64,000 nt of DNA, taken from CAWBAT01 sp046331665 (GTDB lineage: Bacteria; Acidobacteriota; Terriglobia; Versatilivoradales; Versatilivoraceae). The stretch covers positions 41,997 to 105,996 of the forward strand of contig JAXLQK010000022.1 in assembly GCA_046331665.1 (NCBI GenBank), read 5' to 3'. How positions within the stretch are numbered: the first letter of the stretch is position 1; every line of letters begins with the position of its first letter. This document shows, piece after piece, positions 35,053 to 46,208 of the stretch. The position numbers were made by a program, and so were the translations under genes. Below the pieces are notes generated by a model. It saw only the letters and a list, made by a program, of their open reading frames with translations. It was not told where the DNA came from and ran no database searches.

Positions 35053-36347
35053 GGATCGAAACAACAAAAAAGATGAAGTGGCTCATGCCCGGATTGCTGC
35101 TTTTCACCCTGCCTTCGGCTTGGGGCCAAACTCCTGTCCGACTGAGTCTGAAGCAGGCCGTCGAGACGGCTCTACAACAAAATCCAACTATCAAGGAGGC
35201 TCAGCAAGAGCTGGCAGAGGCGGAAGCCCGAGTCAAGCAGGCCAGAGCGGATTATTTCCCGCAACTCGACTCCAGCGGGCTGGCCAAATTAGGTCTTTCC
35301 GGCGCGCTCAATGGTTTACATCCAGTAGGTTTGGCTAACTCTCCACTGTACAGAAACTTGGCTGAAGGACTGAACGTCTATCACCATGGCTTCGATTTTG
35401 GGCGCACCAAGTACACAGTCGCCGAGCAGCAACGGCGTCGCGATGTTTTTGCGTTTAACCTTGACGTTGTCAAGGCATTGGTCACTCTTGATACGTCTCG
35501 CGCCTTTTACAGTTTGTTGCAAGCGCGCCGGCTGAGGGACGTTTCGCAGCAAATTTTACGCAGCCGCGAATTCAATGTACGCCAGGCCCAGGCGTTTTAT
35601 GAGGGAAAACTCCGTTCCCGCGTGGATCTGGACTTGGCCCGTTTCAGCCTGTCTGAAGCCCAACTTCGAGTGCTCGAAGCTGAAAACGACGTTCGGGTCC
35701 GGCTGGCACAGCTAGGACGGGCTATGGGAGCCTCTCAAGAAGCCGATTACGATTTGGAAGAATTGAACCAGCCGCTACTGGAGACCAAACCTCTGGCGGA
35801 TTTGATCGAAGAAGCCTACCAAAAGCGTCCCGAACTTTTGGCGCTCAGAGCCGAACAGGAAGCCGCCGCAGAATCAATTCGTCTCGCTCAAAGCCAGCGA
35901 AAGCCCATGCTTTCGTTCTTCTTCAGCGGTGGCTACGCGCGATTCACGAACGTGGTAGCCAGTCAGTTATTGGCATTAGGCACCGGTCTTGCAATTCCTC
36001 TCTTGACTTGGGGGAGGCTGGAAGGACAGATTGAAGAAGCTGAAGCTCACAAGCAAGTCCTCGACAGCCGGTATGAAACGCTGAAGTTAAAGATTGAGCT
36101 GGAGACGAGGACGGCTTATTTTCATCTGCAAAATGCCTTGCGATCCCTGGAGATGGTCAAGTCGAGGTCAACCTTTGCACGGGAAGCTGCGAAGCTGGCT
36201 CGCGCACGTTATCAGGAACGACTTGGGAGTATTGTCGAACTTACTCAGTCTGAAGCCAATCTTGCAGAAGCCGAGGCCGGAGAAGTGATTGGCATCTATA
36301 CAACTAGGGTCGCTGACTCAGAACTGCAATTTGCGATTGGAAGGTGA
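35049..36347 (+). CDS. TolC-family outer-membrane efflux protein
   Basis: 432 residues with a signal peptide (LMPGLLLFTLPSAWGQ), then two TolC repeats: LSLKQAVETALQQNPTIKEAQQ with long coiled helices, and TGLAIPLLTWGRLEGQIEEAEA in the second half. The ATG overlaps the adaptor stop (ATGA). It completes the three-part pump started at 30699. Confidence 0.88.
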   Translation: MRIETTKKMKWLMPGLLLFTLPSAWGQTPVRLSLKQAVETALQQNPTIKEAQQELAEAEARVKQARADYFPQLDSSGLAKLGLSGALNGLHPVGLANSPLYRNLAEGLNVYHHGFDFGRTKYTVAEQQRRRDVFAFNLDVVKALVTLDTSRAFYSLLQARRLRDVSQQILRSREFNVRQAQAFYEGKLRSRVDLDLARFSLSEAQLRVLEAENDVRVRLAQLGRAMGASQEADYDLEELNQPLLETKPLADLIEEAYQKRPELLALRAEQEAAAESIRLAQSQRKPMLSFFFSGGYARFTNVVASQLLALGTGLAIPLLTWGRLEGQIEEAEAHKQVLDSRYETLKLKIELETRTAYFHLQNALRSLEMVKSRSTFAREAAKLARARYQERLGSIVELTQSEANLAEAEAGEVIGIYTTRVADSELQFAIGR

Positions 36348-36647
36348 AAGTCCGGAATAATGGCAAATCCCCTTCAGGTGATTCCTCGGTTTCTCCTTTC
36401 GATTTTCGATACGGATTTGGCAATCTGCACCTATATGATCGTTGCGGGCAGCCCTGCGTTCGTGGATGCCCGATATCGTCGCCTAGCAGTGCATCTTGAG
36501 GATTCGTTCGACGAGGCTGGCGGGTAAGACTGACGTCTCGTGCATCAGGTATCCCTTGGCCTTAAATTCTTTCAATTTGGCCGCCACTTCTGCGGGCTTG
36601 GCGAGCGGCACGGGCGTTAGGACCTGCGTCGGCGGACGCGAAGAGCC

Positions 36648-37004
36648 TTGAGTACGAGGGCGAAGATTAGTGTCCATGTGGAAATTGACGGACTGCCAGA
36701 ACCAGTCAACCTCCCCATTATCGATACCTCATCCTTAGAAAACGGCCTGACATTGAAGCTGCCCCTGGAGAGCTACCTGGGCAAGGGATTCTTGCGTCGG
36801 CGCTTCAACTTGGAGCTGAAAACTCGATACGAATCAGGATTGGAGGAATGCCGGTATCTTCATGAGAAACGCTTAATGCAATGGAGCCAACAGACAATGG
36901 TTGAGCTACGCCGGGCTTTCGACGCCAGTGCGGAATCCCTGCGGCCCCAGATGGAGGGGTTCAATCCTTCAGGTGCCCCAGACCCATCTGACGTAAAACC
37001 GTAA
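36648..37004 (+). pseudogene. Fragment resembling the C-terminus of a dynamin-like GTPase
   Basis: A 118-codon open frame from TTG, reading LTLKLPLESYLGKGFLRRRF, ELKTRYESGLEECRYLHEKRL and MVELRRAFDASAESLRPQ. These stretches resemble the end of bacterial dynamin-like proteins, but the GTPase part is missing. On the opposite strand 36483-36677 is another short open frame ending EVAAKLKEFKAKGYLMHETS, also a possible tail fragment. The area between the RND operon and the methyltransferase therefore looks like a patch of remnants. Confidence 0.3.
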
Positions 37005-37256
37005 ATCGAGAAAGACCTACATGTATTGGAGTCATGGGCTTTGGCGGTCAAGTCTGAAACTCTTGGCAATCGAGCGAATACCCGAAAATAGCAATCGCCT
37101 TCTTAAACCTTCATTCTCTCATGGACAGACTCGAACCTGCCGTTGTCCTCCGCAAGAACTCTTTCACGGCGCAGGATCAAGAACGTCCACCTTCTGCCGC
37201 AATAATGCCATTCTATTTTGACGCCAAATTAGTATGAAAGGGCTAGCCGAAGAGAA

Positions 37257-37967
37257 CTAAATAAATACTCTCCCGCTGCAACCATTTCGTCTCCCTGCGA
37301 ATGCAATGTTAGACCAGGGAAGCCAGGGAGTGATAATTCGAAATGGTTTGAGGTCATCATAGCCGGCAGTTTCCATTGCGCGCCTCAATCCACTCGTGGG
37401 ACGAAGCTTTTGGGCACTGCAATACTTTACAACAAGACGAGTGATTAAGGGGGAGAAGAGAGGGCTGAATTCCCACAGCACAATCCTTCCTCCAGGTTTG
37501 AGTACCCTTGCGGACTCCTCGAGGACCACATCCAATTGATCGTCAGTCAAATATTTAATGACATGGGACATCAGAACAACATCAAATAGCGCGGATTTGA
37601 GCGGAAGAGAAAGGGCACTCCCCACGATCAGTTCCACCGGCTTAAGGATGACGGCCGGAGTTTTCTCTTTGCCTCGCAGGACCATCTGGTGAGAAAGGTC
37701 AATCCCCAGGTAGGACTCGGTTGAATTGACGTGCCTTTGAGCATCAGTCAGGATCGTTCCCATCCCACAACCAATTTCTAGGACTTTATCCCCGGGATTC
37801 AAGCCGGCAACTCGGATAAAGGTGTGAGAATAAACCACTCCACTGAGCTTGAATATGAGCCGGCCTACAACCGAAGTAAAGCTTGATCCCCCCATCCAGT
37901 GGTTGTAAAACTGACGTGCTCGGACTTCCGATGAGGACAAGCTCGTAGAAGGCAGTTGAGGTGACAT
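37257..37967 (-). CDS. Class I SAM-dependent methyltransferase
   Basis: 236 residues with the Rossmann motif I VLEIGCGMGTILTDAQ, the acidic strand-2 end YLGIDLSHQMV, motif LIVGSALSLPLKSALFDVVLMSHVI and post-motif LEESARVLKPGGRIVLWEFSPL. It resembles UbiE/Type 11 enzymes; the substrate is unknown. The frame stays open to 38015, and the ATG at 37967 is a compromise without a strong ribosome site. It follows the CuA-type protein gene by about 60 bases on the same strand, so co-transcription is likely. Confidence 0.75.
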   Translation of the reverse strand: MSPQLPSTSLSSSEVRARQFYNHWMGGSSFTSVVGRLIFKLSGVVYSHTFIRVAGLNPGDKVLEIGCGMGTILTDAQRHVNSTESYLGIDLSHQMVLRGKEKTPAVILKPVELIVGSALSLPLKSALFDVVLMSHVIKYLTDDQLDVVLEESARVLKPGGRIVLWEFSPLFSPLITRLVVKYCSAQKLRPTSGLRRAMETAGYDDLKPFRIITPWLPWSNIAFAGRRNGCSGRVFI

Positions 37968-38030
37968 AGATGGACAGTGCCAAGCCTGCCAATTTGCAAT
38001 TTGAACAGTTCGCACTTCTAGGGAATTGAA

Positions 38031-38447
38031 TTACTTGACAACCAGTTTGCCCTTCATGTTGGCATGGCCGAAGCCGCAAAACTTGCAGCAGTGGAATTCA
38101 AACTCCCCAGCCTTGTCGGCATAAAACTCAACGGTCACCGGTTCGTTGGGTTTGTACTTGACGCAACTGTCCTTGATACCCTTAATCTCGAATCCGTGTT
38201 CGTGGTCTATGGCATTGAGGTGTATCTTTAGCAGGGTATTTAATGGAACTTCGATGGATGCCGGGTTGAATTCGTACTTTTTGGCGCTAACATCAACCTC
38301 TTTTATGGTGGCATCTGTCGGTGCAGGGTTACCCACTTTAACCACATTAGCTGGTGCGGATGGCTTATCTTTTGCGATAGCTTCGACAGATACGATTCCC
38401 GAGACGAAAAATAGGGTAAACAAAAGAAACGATTGTAAACCTCTCAT
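38031..38447 (-). CDS. Secreted cupredoxin with a CuA-type copper motif
   Basis: 138 residues: a signal peptide (LLFTLFFVSGIVSVEA) and a cupredoxin fold like the periplasmic half of cytochrome oxidase subunit II. The metal loop reads HCCKFCGFGHANM, i.e. C-x3-C-x3-H-x2-M, the binuclear CuA signature, and an upstream His is in DHEHGFEI. GGAGG lies 5 bases before the ATG. There are no membrane spans, so it is a soluble electron carrier or copper-delivery protein, not a true CoxB. It may serve a terminal oxidase or nitrous-oxide-type reductase elsewhere, or act in copper handling beside the Cus-like genes. Confidence 0.82.
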   Translation of the reverse strand: MRGLQSFLLFTLFFVSGIVSVEAIAKDKPSAPANVVKVGNPAPTDATIKEVDVSAKKYEFNPASIEVPLNTLLKIHLNAIDHEHGFEIKGIKDSCVKYKPNEPVTVEFYADKAGEFEFHCCKFCGFGHANMKGKLVVK

Positions 38448-38779
38448 ATATCCTCCGAGATGATAGAATTGAATCAAATCAGCTTTTCCACTTAGGCCGT
38501 TTGTGAATCACGATTCGTGTTTAATCCTCAGCTTCCACCGACCTCGTTGTGTTAGCTGCAAGTGAACCTGTCTTGCCAAAACACCAAGGGGAAACGCTTA
38601 AACAGTGGATCTCCACAATGATCGTATTCCCAAGCGGGGGGAAGAGCCCCGCCGTTACCATTGAGCCGTCCGAAAACCTAGTCGAATGGTGCCATGTGGC
38701 AAGCCGGCCGAGCTAACTGATTGAGTGGTGATAATGCCGCGATGACTCTAAATTGAGAAAGAGCCTTGGGCTTGCCTGA
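38448..38779. other. Intergenic region with a GC-rich hairpin
   Basis: No gene is seen. At 38634-38652 GCGGGG pairs with CCCCGC around a seven-base loop; without a T run it is at best a weak terminator for the leftward pump genes. The right part is the tail of the degraded pump, and the left part must carry the promoter of the cupredoxin gene. Confidence 0.35.
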
Positions 38780-41700
38780 TCATCGCACCGGGAAATCAGA
38801 TGTAACGCCCTTATCGAACTGTCCATAACTTAGGGCAAGGGTAGGCAAAACAAGGAGATTAAGCGCCGTCGAAGTTGCCAACCCCCCCAGGATAACGATA
38901 GCCATTGGACCCTCGATCTCCCGGCCAGGCGCACCGCTGCCGATGGCGATGGGCAGCAGTCCCAGCGCCGTTACCAGGGCCGTCATCATAATTGGGACGA
39001 AACGCTCAGCAGCACCACGCAGTGCAGCTTCCCAACCCCAGGACATGCCCTCCACCGTCACCAAGTGCTCGTAGTGTGAGATGAGCATGATCGAATTGCG
39101 CGTCGTGATGCCGAAAAGAGTGACAAATCCTACCAAGGATCCCACCGAGAGCCAGCCTCCACTGAAGAAGACCGCCAGAACACCACCAACCAGGGCAAAC
39201 GGCAGGTTTGCTAAAACCAGCACAGATTGCGCCATTTCCGAAGACAATAGAGCAATAGAATGATCCTGCCCCAGCCAAAACAGAGTGCAAGAGAATTTCC
39301 CGCCGTGCCTGTCTCTGTGCCTCAGCCGCCCCGGCAAACACGGCAAAGACGTCAAGCGGAAATTTCACTGTTGAGCTGACCTTTTCCGGGCCTCGGCGAC
39401 AATCGAAGTGAGATCGCGGCCACGCACGTTGCAAGTGACGGCCTGACGGCGCTGTTCAATGTGAGGATCATATAGCGACCTGCTGCTGATAGACCTCGGC
39501 CACCTCATGCAGCGGAATCTTCGCGCCCTCGGCATTTCTCAACATAAGTTTGCCAAGGTTCTCAGGGATCCTTTCTCGATACGGGATCTGGAAGATCACC
39601 ACCATCAAAGACTCGATTCCCCTCATAGGTCTGAGCCACCACGCTCCCCTGGTAGCCTGTCTGGACCGCTTCGAGCACTTCAACGGGACGGAATCCCAGC
39701 TGCATCAGGCGGTCCGACCGTAGCCGAACGACCATCTGAGGTGAGCCGGGTAATGATTCCAATTGCACGTCTGCAGCGCCTTCGATACCTGAAAGGAGAT
39801 GTACAACCTCCCGCGCCTTCTGGGTCATGACGTCCAGGTCATCTCCAAAGATCTTGACAGCCACCTCTGCGCCAACTCCGGAGATGGTCTCCTCGATCCG
39901 TTCGGTAAGGAAGGTTTTAATGGCAAAGTACGCTCCGGGAAACTTCTGCAAAACTCCCCGGATCTCTGACTGAGCGAACTCTGCTCTTCCCGCCAGGGGC
40001 TTGAGATCCACTAAAACTCCCGCTGTAGTGAGGTCCCCAGGTGTCGTCGGCCCTTTCGGCCCGGCCAATTTGCTGCGACACGGAGCGGATATGCGGACTG
40101 GCGAGAAGTTCACGAGTTACTTCGCGTCCTAGACTCAGTGACTCCTCCAAGGACGTACCTGGGAGGGCAGCCATGTGTACAATAAAATGACCTTCCCGCA
40201 TGCCCGGCAGAAAGGTGCCACCAAAGAAAGGGGAATAGTGGCCACCGCAGCCAAGCACAAACTTGCCGCGATCAGAATGACTCGCTGGGACTCGGCCCCT
40301 CACGACTTGGCAGCTGCTGGTACCGACGCTTGACTTTTTCAACCCAAAGGGTTCGGTAATCTGGATGATTCCCGGATGACAGCGCGTAGGAGTGCTGGGG
40401 TAAGCGTCATGGCGACCAAGAGCGACGCCAGGATGGCCAGGATATAGGCGAGACCGAGCGGCGCAAAGAGGCGGCCCTGGATTCCCGATACGGTTAGCAC
40501 AGGAACGAACACCTGCGGGGCTACCACAAACGTGGCATAGACAACGGCGCTCCGTACTTCTATCGAGGCGTCCAGCACTACCAGGAAGGCCGAGCGTGGC
40601 TGCTCAAGAGTCGTTTTCCTGAAGCCGCCGGGAGATGTTCTCCACGTCAATGATCGCGTCATCCACGACTTCGCCAACTCGCGATTGCCAAGCCACCCAG
40701 TGTGAGTGCGTTCAGGGTCACCCCAGCGGCCGAGGATGATGACAGCCATCAGTAACGACAAGGGGATGGCCGTCATGGAAATGAAGGCAATGCGCAAGTT
40801 GAAGAGAAAGCCGAACAAGACAGCGGTAACCAGTACCCCACCTGTGAGGAGAGAAGTGTTGACGTTGGCGATGGCGGTTTCGATAAAGCCTGCGGGGCGG
40901 AATAGCCCAGCGCAGCATCGAAACCGACCTGCTCGGCGTCGAGAGCAGGTTTCATCCCTTCAAGTACGCGTTCCACGGCCAGAGTCACATCCCTGGTGTT
41001 GGCGCCATATTGGCTGGAGACAACCAGACGACACCTGGCGCCCCCGGGAATGGCCGCATCCCCTATCCTCGGCTCAACCCCTTCCGCCAACCTGGGCTAC
41101 ATCTTGGAGGCGGACGCTTCGCCCTCGGATTGGGTGACCATGACACGACCAAGTTCTTTGAGGCGTGAGCGACTGGCCTTCAGTTCGGAGGACAATACGC
41201 TGGGATACTGTGTCAATAAAACCTGCGCCACGCACGCCGGTGGACTTCTGGGCAGCGAGGCGGACGTCGTCGATGGCCAGACCGTAGGCCAGCAGGCGCT
41301 CTGGTTTCACCTGAATCTGAAGTTGGCGTACCTCCCCTCCAAACACAACTACCTTAGCCACTCCGGGCACGCCCAGCAGGCGCGGACGAAGCGTCCAGTC
41401 GGCAATGGTCCGCAATTCCATCAGCGACTTTTTCTCAGAGGTCAGGCCGATGTGCAGCATCATGCTGGCGGCCGACGTCAATGGCGCCAGTGCCGGAGCC
41501 CTTACTCCGGCAGGCATCTGACTGGCCACTTCCGCAAGGCGCTCGCCCACCATTTGTCGGGCTCTATAAATCCCAGTCCCATCTTGAAAAATGGCGGTCA
41601 CCACTGAAAGCCCTTGAATGGACTGAGAGCGGATGGGATTCCAGGCTGCCCGTGCCATTCAGGACATTTTCGATGGGCCGCGTGATCAGGGCTTCCACTT

Positions 41701-41880
41701 CCTCCGGTGAAAGGCTTCGGGGAGCTTCCGTTTGAACGACCACCTGGGGGGCGCGAACTCGGGGAATACATCGAATTTGGTGTGAAATGCCAGATACACG
41801 CCATAACCCACAATCAAGCAGGCCAGCGTAATCACCACCCCTCGATACCGGATTGAGAATTCAACGAGATTTCTGAGCAT
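38780..41880 (-). pseudogene. CusA/CzcA-type RND permease, many frameshifts
   Basis: Starting at ATG 41880 (MLRNLVEFSIRYRGVVITLA), the pieces of one heavy-metal RND permease follow in the right order but in changing frames. They include FPEFAPP, SQSIQGLSVVTAIFQDGTGIY (41.6 kb), LRTIADWTLRPRLLGVPGVAKV, a membrane block near 40.8-40.4 kb (ALLVAMTLTPALL-type), AEVAVKIFGDDLD (39.8 kb) and the last spans (ATSTALNLLVLPTLALSYG). At least six indels would be needed to restore it. The protein would export Cu/Ag or Zn/Co/Cd. As read, it cannot be functional. Confidence 0.78.
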
Positions 41881-41901
41881 GGATACACTCGAGTGTTGGC
41901 A

Positions 41902-43227
41902 CTAAGTGAGATTGAGGCTAACTTTCGGGTCCGTAATGGTCAGTTGATCCAATCCCAATGCTAGGATCACTTCTTTCTGTTCTTCTTCTATGATCTGAAT
42001 CGATTTAAGCTCTTCCGAAAGTAATAATTGGGCTCCGTCACTACCACGCGCAGGTTGCGGTCAAGCACAAAGCCAGCAATTGCCAACCACCCTCTTCACG
42101 GAGATATTCCGAAACCACCTCACGCCGCGTGAACTGTTCTTCTGAGGTCTGAACATACGCCCAGGCTTTCCACCGTAGCGAACCAGCGCGGATCGCGGAT
42201 AAGCACCCCTGACAGGTTTCCCCGGTTAAGGCAGATAAGCTGTCACGGCTGTACCTGGACGCAGATCGAGTCCAATAGTGTGGACCTGGAACAAATAGGA
42301 CTGTCCCTGGCTTTTGGGATCAACGGTACTGGCCAAAAGGCTGCTCACCTCGGAGCGGACTATCTTCCTGACCTGGGCGCTGGAAGATCCGCGCGGTGGT
42401 CACGGGGCCCTTTACTGTCTCTCCGGCGGGAATGTCCACGCGCGCGATCAAACGTTCATAGCGGCTAAGGCGTAGCACGACTTGCCCGCTTTCAACAGCT
42501 TCGCCCGGTTGAGCAAGGATCTCTGTTACTTCACCCCCGCGGGCGACGGCCAGGGGTAATGAAGAGGCATCCTCCGCATTCACGGCCAGAGACGATTCCA
42601 GCAGTTGCAGGGTTTCACGCGATGCTCGAAGCCGGGCTTCTTCGCCAGCAGCCCGAGCTTCCGCTTCCTGAAGAGCCCGGTCGGATATGTTCTTGTCGTC
42701 AGCATTGAGCGCCCTCGCGCGCTGGAGGGCTGCGTGGGCGGCAGCAAGAGAAGCTTCGAATGCTCGCACGTCCCTTTGGGCCGCCGCCAATCGGGATTGA
42801 AGGTCGACTCTCTCTACTGCTGTAAAACGAGGTTGAATGAGCCCGATCACAGTGCCGTCGAGTATCTTTTCTCCGATGTTGGGCCAGGCCCGGGTTTTGG
42901 TGGGCTCCAGTACGCCGGTAATCGGCGCCCGCATGGCATACACCTCAGAAGGATCAGGTTCAAGCCTCCCATAGGCGAGTCTCTCACCGGCTATGCTTGC
43001 TGCCTTTAGTGTCTCAATCTTTAGGTCTATTCGCTTTTAGCCCGCGATCCAAGATCAATGCATCAAGCCTCCAGCAGCCCGAACGACCCGCGAAGCCGTC
43101 TTGACCGCTTCTCCTGTTCTCGCTCGCGTATTATTTCCCTTTCGGCCTGTAATGAAAGCCCACGCTAGCAAGAAGCCCACTCCTACAAGAATTCCCACAC
43201 CTAGAAGGTACTTCCGTGTTTGATCAT
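41902..43227 (-). pseudogene. RND membrane-fusion protein, frameshifted
   Basis: A membrane anchor starts at ATG 43227 (AAGGGA upstream), continues in a shifted frame (KYLLGVGILVGVGFLLAWAF) and, after a further shift, gives a long intact middle part (42320-43009). That part has MRAPITGVLEPTKTR, a coiled hairpin rich in Ala/Arg and VARGGEVTEILAQPGEAV, as in CusB-like adaptors. More shifts follow before an end reading EVILALGLDQLTITDPKV at 41902-41904. It stands between its outer-membrane partner and the degraded permease. Confidence 0.7.
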
Positions 43228-43264
43228 GGTCTGTCCCTTTTCTGCGTGCGGTCGCGGATTCGAT

Positions 43265-44635
43265 TCAGGCAATTCGAAGTCCGCTGGCTGGCTCCAAGGG
43301 CCGCTGAACCGCTTCTTCGAGCGCTCCGAGAGCAACCTGGGCCTTCCGGACTGCATCGAGGCGGATTCGTCTGGCCATCAGCCTGATAGATGCTTCTGTC
43401 AAAACCAGCCGGTCGGTTTCACCCCGTTCGAGCTTGTGGCGGGCCGCAGTTTCCAGATTCTCTGCAGAAGAAGCTCCAACTCTAGCCTCGCGAAGCTCCC
43501 CAAGGCTTCCCCGGTACTCCGTCCAGGCTTTCGCCGTCTGGCTCATCACCGCCGCCTGTAGAGCCAGGAAGCGGGCAGACGCTTCCTGTCGGTGTGCCTC
43601 TGCTTCGGCAATGGGTCCCTTTTGTGCAAACATCGGGAGCGAGACGGAAAGCCCAAGCACATACTTGTTCGCAGCGTCATCAAAGGAATAGCCAGGGGAA
43701 AGAACAATATCTGGGTATTGTTTCGCGATCTCGAGCTGCAGCGACTTCTCGATGGCGGCGTACTCGGCCAATGTCCGTCGAAGGTCTAAACGGTTCAGCA
43801 GCCCGGCACGCTGTACGGTAAGTTCAGAGATCGATTTCTCATCGGGAGGATTTTGAAATCCCGCCCAGCTCAGCCAAGTCTTATCCAGAGCGGTCACAGG
43901 AAGACCCAAAGCTTCAGCCAGCTCGGTCCGACTTTGAGTCAGATTCGACTCAACCGCCAGAAAGATCTCCCGGGCGGCAGCAAGCTCCTCTCGGGTAAAC
44001 TCGACTTCTGGTCGAGAGACTTCCCCAGCCTTCAACCTGGCTTCCATTAAAGTCACTTTCATGCCACGCAAGTCCCTTTCAGAACGAAGGATAATGAGCT
44101 CCTCGCCCCTAAAAAGGTATTGGAGAAGCGCAGCACGGATCCGCGAGCGGATCCGCCAGGCCGTTTCCGCCAATTCCAGCTGGGCAGCTTCTGTCAAATT
44201 GCCGGCCCGTTCGATCCGCAGGCCTCGCTTGTGGGCCGTTTCGATGGGAAGGTCCAAAGCGAACTTGAGGAGCAAGGGAGATGCCATTAAGTTCGTGTAG
44301 CCACCCCCTGCGAAAACGGCCGGGATTGGACGTGCTCCAGCCGTGATCTGGCCGGCTTCGGCAATCCCGACTTTGGCACGCGCCACATCCAGCTCAGGGT
44401 TGAAATAAAATCCGATGAGTGTCAACGTTTCCAGATCGAGGCTGGAGGGGGGCCACTCGGAAAATTTGGATGCCATGTTGGCTTCCAGATAGGCGCGTAG
44501 TCCAGGAACTGCCAATGAGCGCTCTTCATATTCCACCTGCAGTTGGACCGGATCGATGGGTTTTGGGTGATAGTGGATGCACGCCGAGAGCGGCGGGATC
44601 GCCAGCAAGAGAGACCAGCGCATTCTGTGGAGCAT
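43265..44635 (-). CDS. TolC-family outer-membrane lipoprotein of a metal efflux pump
   Basis: 456 residues with a lipobox (LLLAIPPLSAC) and two TolC repeats: TLIGFYFNPELDVARAKVGI with AALLQYLFRGEELI helices, and RTLAEYAAIEKSLQLEIAKQ with SLPMFAQKGPIAEAEAHR. It is intact, unlike the adaptor and permease that follow in the same operon. It lies just downstream of a Cus-like two-component pair, so the group was a metal-induced pump. Confidence 0.83.
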   Translation of the reverse strand: MLHRMRWSLLLAIPPLSACIHYHPKPIDPVQLQVEYEERSLAVPGLRAYLEANMASKFSEWPPSSLDLETLTLIGFYFNPELDVARAKVGIAEAGQITAGARPIPAVFAGGGYTNLMASPLLLKFALDLPIETAHKRGLRIERAGNLTEAAQLELAETAWRIRSRIRAALLQYLFRGEELIILRSERDLRGMKVTLMEARLKAGEVSRPEVEFTREELAAAREIFLAVESNLTQSRTELAEALGLPVTALDKTWLSWAGFQNPPDEKSISELTVQRAGLLNRLDLRRTLAEYAAIEKSLQLEIAKQYPDIVLSPGYSFDDAANKYVLGLSVSLPMFAQKGPIAEAEAHRQEASARFLALQAAVMSQTAKAWTEYRGSLGELREARVGASSAENLETAARHKLERGETDRLVLTEASIRLMARRIRLDAVRKAQVALGALEEAVQRPLEPASGLRIA

Positions 44636-44741
44636 TTATAGAAGTCCCATTGAAGTACAATTGGGTGTCGCCGGAATAAGAATGCATACTTGATAGAAGG
44701 AATTTTACGACAAGAGAGATGACGGCAGGATGACGCGAAGA

Positions 44742-46208
44742 TTACGATTTCGTCATCTGGGGGAAGAGGAGAGATACCTCGGTGCCACGGCCGGCTTCAC
44801 TGGAAATTTCCGCCAGTCCGCCATGCAACATGGCAATGCTCTTTACGATCGCCAGACCCAGCCCCACGCCTCCAGAGGTTTTAGAACGCGCGCGATCGAC
44901 GCGGTAGAATCGGTCGAACACATGGGCCAAGTGTTCCGCAGGGATACCGCAACCCGTGTCTGAAACAACAACACGGAGGCTATCGGTGCCGCGGGTGACG
45001 CCAATGTGGACCGACCCTCCCTTGGCCGTGTGCGCCAGCGCGTTAGACACGAGGTTGGCAACCGCTCGCTGAAAAAGGGTTCGATTTAGTTCGGCGACGA
45101 GACCCCCTGGACATGACACTCTTAGGGTTATACCCGCCTCGCTGGCTGCTGCCTCATAGAACTCTCGAACGGTTTCGAGCTCCAGCCGGACAATCACCAT
45201 TTCTCGGGTGATTGGGTTCTCAAAGCTCTCCGTCCTGGACAGAAACAGGAGGCTGTCGATCATTCTGGAAAGCCGGTCGCACTCTTCCAGACTGGAACTG
45301 AGAACCTCTCGATACTCGTCCAGAGAGCGGGCAGTACTCAGGGCAACTTCCGCTTCCCCACGCATATTGTTGACGGGGGTGCGCAGCTCATGTGCGATGT
45401 CGGCTGAGAAGCGGGAAAGCCGAGTGAACGAATCATCGAGGCGTTTAAGCATATCGTTAAAGGTTTCGGCCAGAACTGACAGCTCGGCGGGGAGCCCCCT
45501 AACATCGATCCGCTTCTGTAGGGTTGTCGATCGAACCTGGCTCGCAGCGCTCGCGATCCTTTCCACCGGCCGCATTCCTCGTCGTGCAATGCCATAGCCT
45601 GACGCCGAACAGACAAACAGAGAAAGAGTCAGAACAAGCCAGAGCAAGCGGCGATACTTTATGAGCAGCACTTCATCATGGGAACGATCCAAGGCCACAT
45701 GAATCACATGAGTGGGATGAGGGGAGCCACCGATCGTAGCTTCGGCGGCCAGGACCCGAAATGGTTTGCCCGAACGGGAGACAATCTGTGTGCTCTCCTC
45801 CGGAACGACATCGACTGCAATTGATCGTGGAAATAACGACGGTGCCAGCTCGTCACCCATTCCGGGGGTCTCAATGATAGAATGCGTCCCCTTCTCTTGG
45901 ATGCGTACGTAGATCTGCACAAAGCGGTGGGCAGCCCATTCCAGTTCCGCTTCTTGCTTGAGTGCGGCGGCGTCTCCCGGTCGGTCTCGAAGGAGTGTTC
46001 GAAGTGCTTGTATCGTATCGACGAGAATCTGGTCATCTTCGCGGTCAAGGTTCGTTACTAATCCCCAATAGAGAAATCCTGTAGCCAACAAAACCAGCGC
46101 AAAGGCAGAAGCCGCGTACCAGAGAGTCAACCGAGCGGCCAGAGACCATGGCCTTGAGAATGGTCTCAATGCGGTAGACACAAGTTTAAATGCGCTCTTC
46201 CAGGACAT
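44742..46208 (-). CDS. Heavy-metal sensor histidine kinase (CusS-like)
   Basis: 488 residues: a span near the N-terminus (LWYAASAFALVLLATGFLYW), a periplasmic domain of about 130 residues, a second span (WLVLTLSLFVCSASGYGI), HAMP with MRPVERIASAASQV, the phospho-acceptor SADIAHELRTPVNNMRG, and the ATPase with LVSNALAHTAKGG, VSDTGCGIP and GGVGLGLAIVKSIAMLHGG. The ATG at 46208, with GGAG upstream, overlaps the regulator gene by 23 bases. It would sense periplasmic Cu or another soft metal and drive the adjacent pump. Confidence 0.85.
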   Translation of the reverse strand: MSWKSAFKLVSTALRPFSRPWSLAARLTLWYAASAFALVLLATGFLYWGLVTNLDREDDQILVDTIQALRTLLRDRPGDAAALKQEAELEWAAHRFVQIYVRIQEKGTHSIIETPGMGDELAPSLFPRSIAVDVVPEESTQIVSRSGKPFRVLAAEATIGGSPHPTHVIHVALDRSHDEVLLIKYRRLLWLVLTLSLFVCSASGYGIARRGMRPVERIASAASQVRSTTLQKRIDVRGLPAELSVLAETFNDMLKRLDDSFTRLSRFSADIAHELRTPVNNMRGEAEVALSTARSLDEYREVLSSSLEECDRLSRMIDSLLFLSRTESFENPITREMVIVRLELETVREFYEAAASEAGITLRVSCPGGLVAELNRTLFQRAVANLVSNALAHTAKGGSVHIGVTRGTDSLRVVVSDTGCGIPAEHLAHVFDRFYRVDRARSKTSGGVGLGLAIVKSIAMLHGGLAEISSEAGRGTEVSLLFPQMTKS

